Source of the DNA: Mycobacterium sp.
GTDB taxonomy: Bacteria > Actinomycetota > Actinomycetes > Mycobacteriales > Mycobacteriaceae
Direction: 5' to 3'
Assembly: GCA_020438845.1 (NCBI GenBank)
Contig: JAGQTV010000051.1
Coordinates: forward strand, 1-64,000
Length of the DNA: 64,000 bases
Under the pieces are notes generated by a model. It was not told where the DNA came from. It worked only from the letters and a program-made list of their open reading frames with translations, and ran no database searches. Shown here piece after piece: positions 61,645 through 64,000 of the stretch (position 1 is its first letter; every line of letters starts with the position of its first letter). A program made the translations under genes and the position numbers.

Positions 61645-62022
61645 TCAGGCGTCTCCACGGACCCAGACAACGGCGTTGCCCTGCGCGGCGCAGGCGAGGA
61701 ACAACCCGTCCGGCGCCTGCGCCACGTAATTCTCGTAGCCGGAGCAACTGGTGTTGAGAACCTTGATGCCCACCATCGGCGGAGAGCGGAAGTAGCGCGG
61801 CTCGTAGCGTCGCGGCGACCCGCAGAACACCAGCCGGCCCCAATCCGTCGTCCCGAATACGTAATACGAGGTGTCCTGGCACGGTGCACCGAGGACCACC
61901 CCGCCAGTGATGCCGGGCGTACACGCGACGTCGTTGCACTCCTGGGCTTGCGCGGCAGGTGCGGCGAGTCCCGCGCTTACCAGAACGGCGAGGCCGACTA
62001 GGGTCGAGGCCGGCGATCCCAT
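61645..62022 (-). CDS. Small secreted Cys-containing protein of unknown function
   Basis: 125 residues: signal peptide (STLVGLAVLVSAGLAAPAAQA) then AQECNDVACTPGITGG, LVFCGSPRRYEPRYF, NTSCSGYENYVAQAPDGLF, and LACAAQGNAVVWVRGDA. Six Cys in the mature part suggest disulfides. Not recognised beyond a mycobacterial exported protein. The ATG at 62022 is chosen. Confidence 0.74.
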   Translation of the reverse strand: MGSPASTLVGLAVLVSAGLAAPAAQAQECNDVACTPGITGGVVLGAPCQDTSYYVFGTTDWGRLVFCGSPRRYEPRYFRSPPMVGIKVLNTSCSGYENYVAQAPDGLFLACAAQGNAVVWVRGDA

Positions 62023-62074
62023 CGGTTCACTGTCGCATACCGCCGGGGCGATCAGGAGAGGATCAGGAGGTCCA

Positions 62075-62734
62075 GTGGCGCCCACCACCTCAGAGCCGTC
62101 GGCGGACGAGTTGGCGCAGGCGGCCGAGGCCGAGGCCGCGGCGGCCCAGGCTCGCGCAGACGCCGCCCGGGCTCGCGCCGAGGAGCTGCGCAAAGAGCTG
62201 CAGTCCGGAGTTCAGGAGAGCCCGCCGGCGATTGCCGCCGACCGGCTGCCGTGGCGCCAGTTGGCGGTCCCGCTGCTGGCAGCGCTGGTGATCGTCGGCC
62301 TGCTGACCGCAACCGGGTGGATGTTGTGGCAACACTCCCGGGCCGTCGAGCGTCGTCAACAGGTGGCCGAGTACGCCGCGGCAGCACGACAGAGCGTGGT
62401 CAACCTCATGTCCATCGACTACAACACCGCCAAGGACAGCGTCGCTCGGGTGCTGGACGGCTCGACCGGAAAGTTCCACGACAATTTCGCCGACACCGCA
62501 GACGATTTCATCAAAGCCCTGCAAGACGAGAAGATCGTCACCAAGGCCACCGTCAACGACGCCGCGGTGGAGTCGATGACCGGCGACTCAGCCGTCGTTC
62601 TCCTGTCGGCGACCTCCCGCCGCGAGGGACCCGGAACGCCCAAGGATCAGCAGCAGCCGCGGGTCTGGCGGGTGGTACTGGAGCTGCAGCGGCAGGACGG
62701 TCAGATCAAAATGTCCGGAGTCGATTTCGCCTGA
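62075..62734 (+). CDS. Mce-associated membrane protein
   Basis: 219 residues: N-terminal Ala/Glu/Arg coiled segment (ELAQAAEAEAAAAQARADAA), one helix (LAVPLLAALVIVGLLTATGWML), and a periplasmic domain (SIDYNTAKDSVARVLDGSTGKF, DDFIKALQDEKIVTKATVN, DGQIKMSGVDFA). It is closely related to the 60542-61189 product but lies on the opposite strand. The GTG at 62075 is preceded by AGGAGG. The acetoacetyl-CoA synthetase gene starts on its stop (TGATG). Confidence 0.86.
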   Translation: MAPTTSEPSADELAQAAEAEAAAAQARADAARARAEELRKELQSGVQESPPAIAADRLPWRQLAVPLLAALVIVGLLTATGWMLWQHSRAVERRQQVAEYAAAARQSVVNLMSIDYNTAKDSVARVLDGSTGKFHDNFADTADDFIKALQDEKIVTKATVNDAAVESMTGDSAVVLLSATSRREGPGTPKDQQQPRVWRVVLELQRQDGQIKMSGVDFA

Positions 62735-64000
62735 TGTCCAAAAACCAAGCACCCCAACCGCAATGGCGCCGGTTCGCGACAGCCTGCGGCATCGACGACC
62801 CGGATTTCGCCGCGCTCTGGCAATGGTCGGTGGATCACCCGGCACGGTTCTGGCGCGCGGTCTGGGAACATTTCGATGTTCAGGCCGAGATCGAACCCGA
62901 CCGGGACCCCCGCGCCAGCGATGCCGCAGTGCTCGCCGACGCGACCATGCCGGGTGCCACGTGGTTCCCCGGCGTCCGACTCAACTACGTCGACCAGGTA
63001 CTGCGGCATTGTTCCCAGGACGGGGTGGCGATCGTCGGGATAGACGAGGACGGCACCCGCACCGAGATCGGCTGGCGGCAACTGCCCGGGCGGATCGGGG
63101 CGCTGGCCGCCGACCTCCGCCGCCGCGGCGTCGGCCCCGGCGACCGGGTGGCGGCCTACCTGCCCGACATTCCCGAGGCCGTCATCGCCTTCCTCGCCAC
63201 CGCCGCCGTCGGGGCCGTCTGGTCGTCCTGCGGCCAGGACTACGCACCGGAGGGCGCGGCGGCGCGGATGGGCCAACTCCAGCCCAAGGTGCTGTTCAGC
63301 TGCGACGGCTACCTCCTCAACAGCCGATGGATCGACAAGCGCTGCGACACAACCGAACTGGCCCAGTTGTTGCCCGGCGCCCCGGACGTGATCCGCCTCG
63401 ACAGCGAGGAATACCGGGGCATCGTCGCCGAATCGGTCGAACCGGTCGTCACGGCGGTGCCGTTCGACCATCCACTGTGGGTCCTGTTCACCTCGGGCAC
63501 TACCGGCCGGCCCAAGGGCATCATGCACGGCCACGGCGGGGTGCTTCTCGAACACCTCAAATCCGCCGGGCTGCATGCCGACCTCGGGCCCGGCGAGGTG
63601 TTCTTCTGGCAGACCGCGCTCAGTTGGATGATGTGGAACTTCCGGGTCGCAGGCCTGCTGTGCGGGGCGACCGTGGTGGGCTACAGCGGCCATCCGCTCT
63701 ATCCCGACGCCGACCGGCTCTGGGCCTTGGTCGAATCCGAGCGGGTCACCTACTTCGGCACCAGCCCGGGCCATCTGCTGGCCTCGCGAAAAGCGGGGCT
63801 GCACCCGGGTGCCGACCATGACCTGAGCCGGCTGCATACCCTCGGCAGCACCGGGTCACCGCTGCCGGCCGACCTCTTCGAGTGGGCCAAAGCCGAGGTC
63901 GGCGATGAGGTCGAGGTGTCGTCGATCAGCGGCGGGACTGACGTGGTCTCCGCGTTTGCCGGTGGCACCGCGGGCCTGCCGGCCCGGCCCGGCGAGCTGA
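62734..64000 (+). CDS. Acetoacetyl-CoA synthetase, N-terminal part (cut by window edge)
   Basis: 422 visible codons of an acyl-adenylate-forming enzyme: WFPGVRLNYVDQVL near residue 78 (characteristic of acetoacetate-CoA ligase), AAYLPDIPEAVIAFLATAAVG, and the AMP-binding loop WVLFTSGTTGRPKGIMHGHG near 250. Full-length members are about 650 residues, so the C-terminal third is outside the window. The ATG overlaps the previous stop by one base, indicating translational coupling with the Mce-associated gene. Confidence 0.9.
   Translation, partial: MSKNQAPQPQWRRFATACGIDDPDFAALWQWSVDHPARFWRAVWEHFDVQAEIEPDRDPRASDAAVLADATMPGATWFPGVRLNYVDQVLRHCSQDGVAIVGIDEDGTRTEIGWRQLPGRIGALAADLRRRGVGPGDRVAAYLPDIPEAVIAFLATAAVGAVWSSCGQDYAPEGAAARMGQLQPKVLFSCDGYLLNSRWIDKRCDTTELAQLLPGAPDVIRLDSEEYRGIVAESVEPVVTAVPFDHPLWVLFTSGTTGRPKGIMHGHGGVLLEHLKSAGLHADLGPGEVFFWQTALSWMMWNFRVAGLLCGATVVGYSGHPLYPDADRLWALVESERVTYFGTSPGHLLASRKAGLHPGADHDLSRLHTLGSTGSPLPADLFEWAKAEVGDEVEVSSISGGTDVVSAFAGGTAGLPARPGEL

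Overview
The window is high-GC actinobacterial DNA and almost certainly chromosomal DNA of a mycobacterium (Mycobacteriaceae, outside the M. tuberculosis complex). Diagnostic content includes an MPT64 homologue, a PE-PPE-domain esterase, a WS/DGAT acyltransferase, Mce-associated proteins, the 1327-residue OtsB1 fusion and the DevR-DevS pair. The order nrdE-nrdI-nrdH, SDR-TetR-cyp136, fadE22-cstA matches, from memory, the M. tuberculosis Rv3051c-Rv3063 backbone. No rRNA, tRNA, CRISPR array, insertion sequence or phage gene was seen.

Layout. 1-1.6 kb: minus-strand nrdHIE with NrdR-type boxes; nrdE runs off the left edge and carries an in-frame amber codon. 2.1-5.2 kb: SDR and TetR genes divergent from cyp136 across a perfect operator palindrome. 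5.3-7.7 kb: a sulfur-stress locus (CstR-like persulfide sensor, TauE/SafE permease, rhodanese, thioredoxin and a 41-residue Cys-rich protein) with three matching 16-bp operators. 7.7-11.5 kb: a PadR regulator and a translationally coupled redox operon (NTF2-like, CrtI-like FAD oxidoreductase, flavin/2Fe-2S reductase). 11.6-19 kb: a full hypABCDEF [NiFe]-hydrogenase maturation set in two divergent arms, but no hydrogenase subunits. 18.9-26.2 kb: three tandem MASE1-GAF-PP2C phosphatases behind a SIMPL gene. Relative to M. tuberculosis, the roughly 20 kb between cyp136 and fadE22 looks like an accessory block.

26.2-48 kb: fadE22, cstA with an overlapping YbdD/YjiX partner, a SOUL protein, exported and cell-envelope enzymes (CPBP protease, D-Ala-D-Ala dipeptidase, PE-PPE esterase, M15 peptidase), lipid enzymes (acyltransferase, EthA-like Baeyer-Villiger monooxygenase with a divergent TetR, WS/DGAT), an S53 protease coupled to a zinc-ribbon membrane protein, a disulfide oxidoreductase coupled to a sulfatase, and MPT64.

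48-60 kb is a hypoxia/dormancy region: a truncated lipoprotein, a Cys-rich RsbW-type kinase, USP-hydrolase-devR-devS, a second USP divergent from otsB1, and an Acg-type nitroreductase with two candidate DosR boxes. 60-64 kb holds three Mce-associated proteins, two small secreted proteins and the start of an acetoacetyl-CoA synthetase.

Two features recur across the window: many short tandem duplications (9-41 bp, in-frame inside genes) and two long imperfect intergenic hairpins. Starts were re-chosen from ribosome binding sites, overlaps and family lengths, so several differ from the longest open frame.
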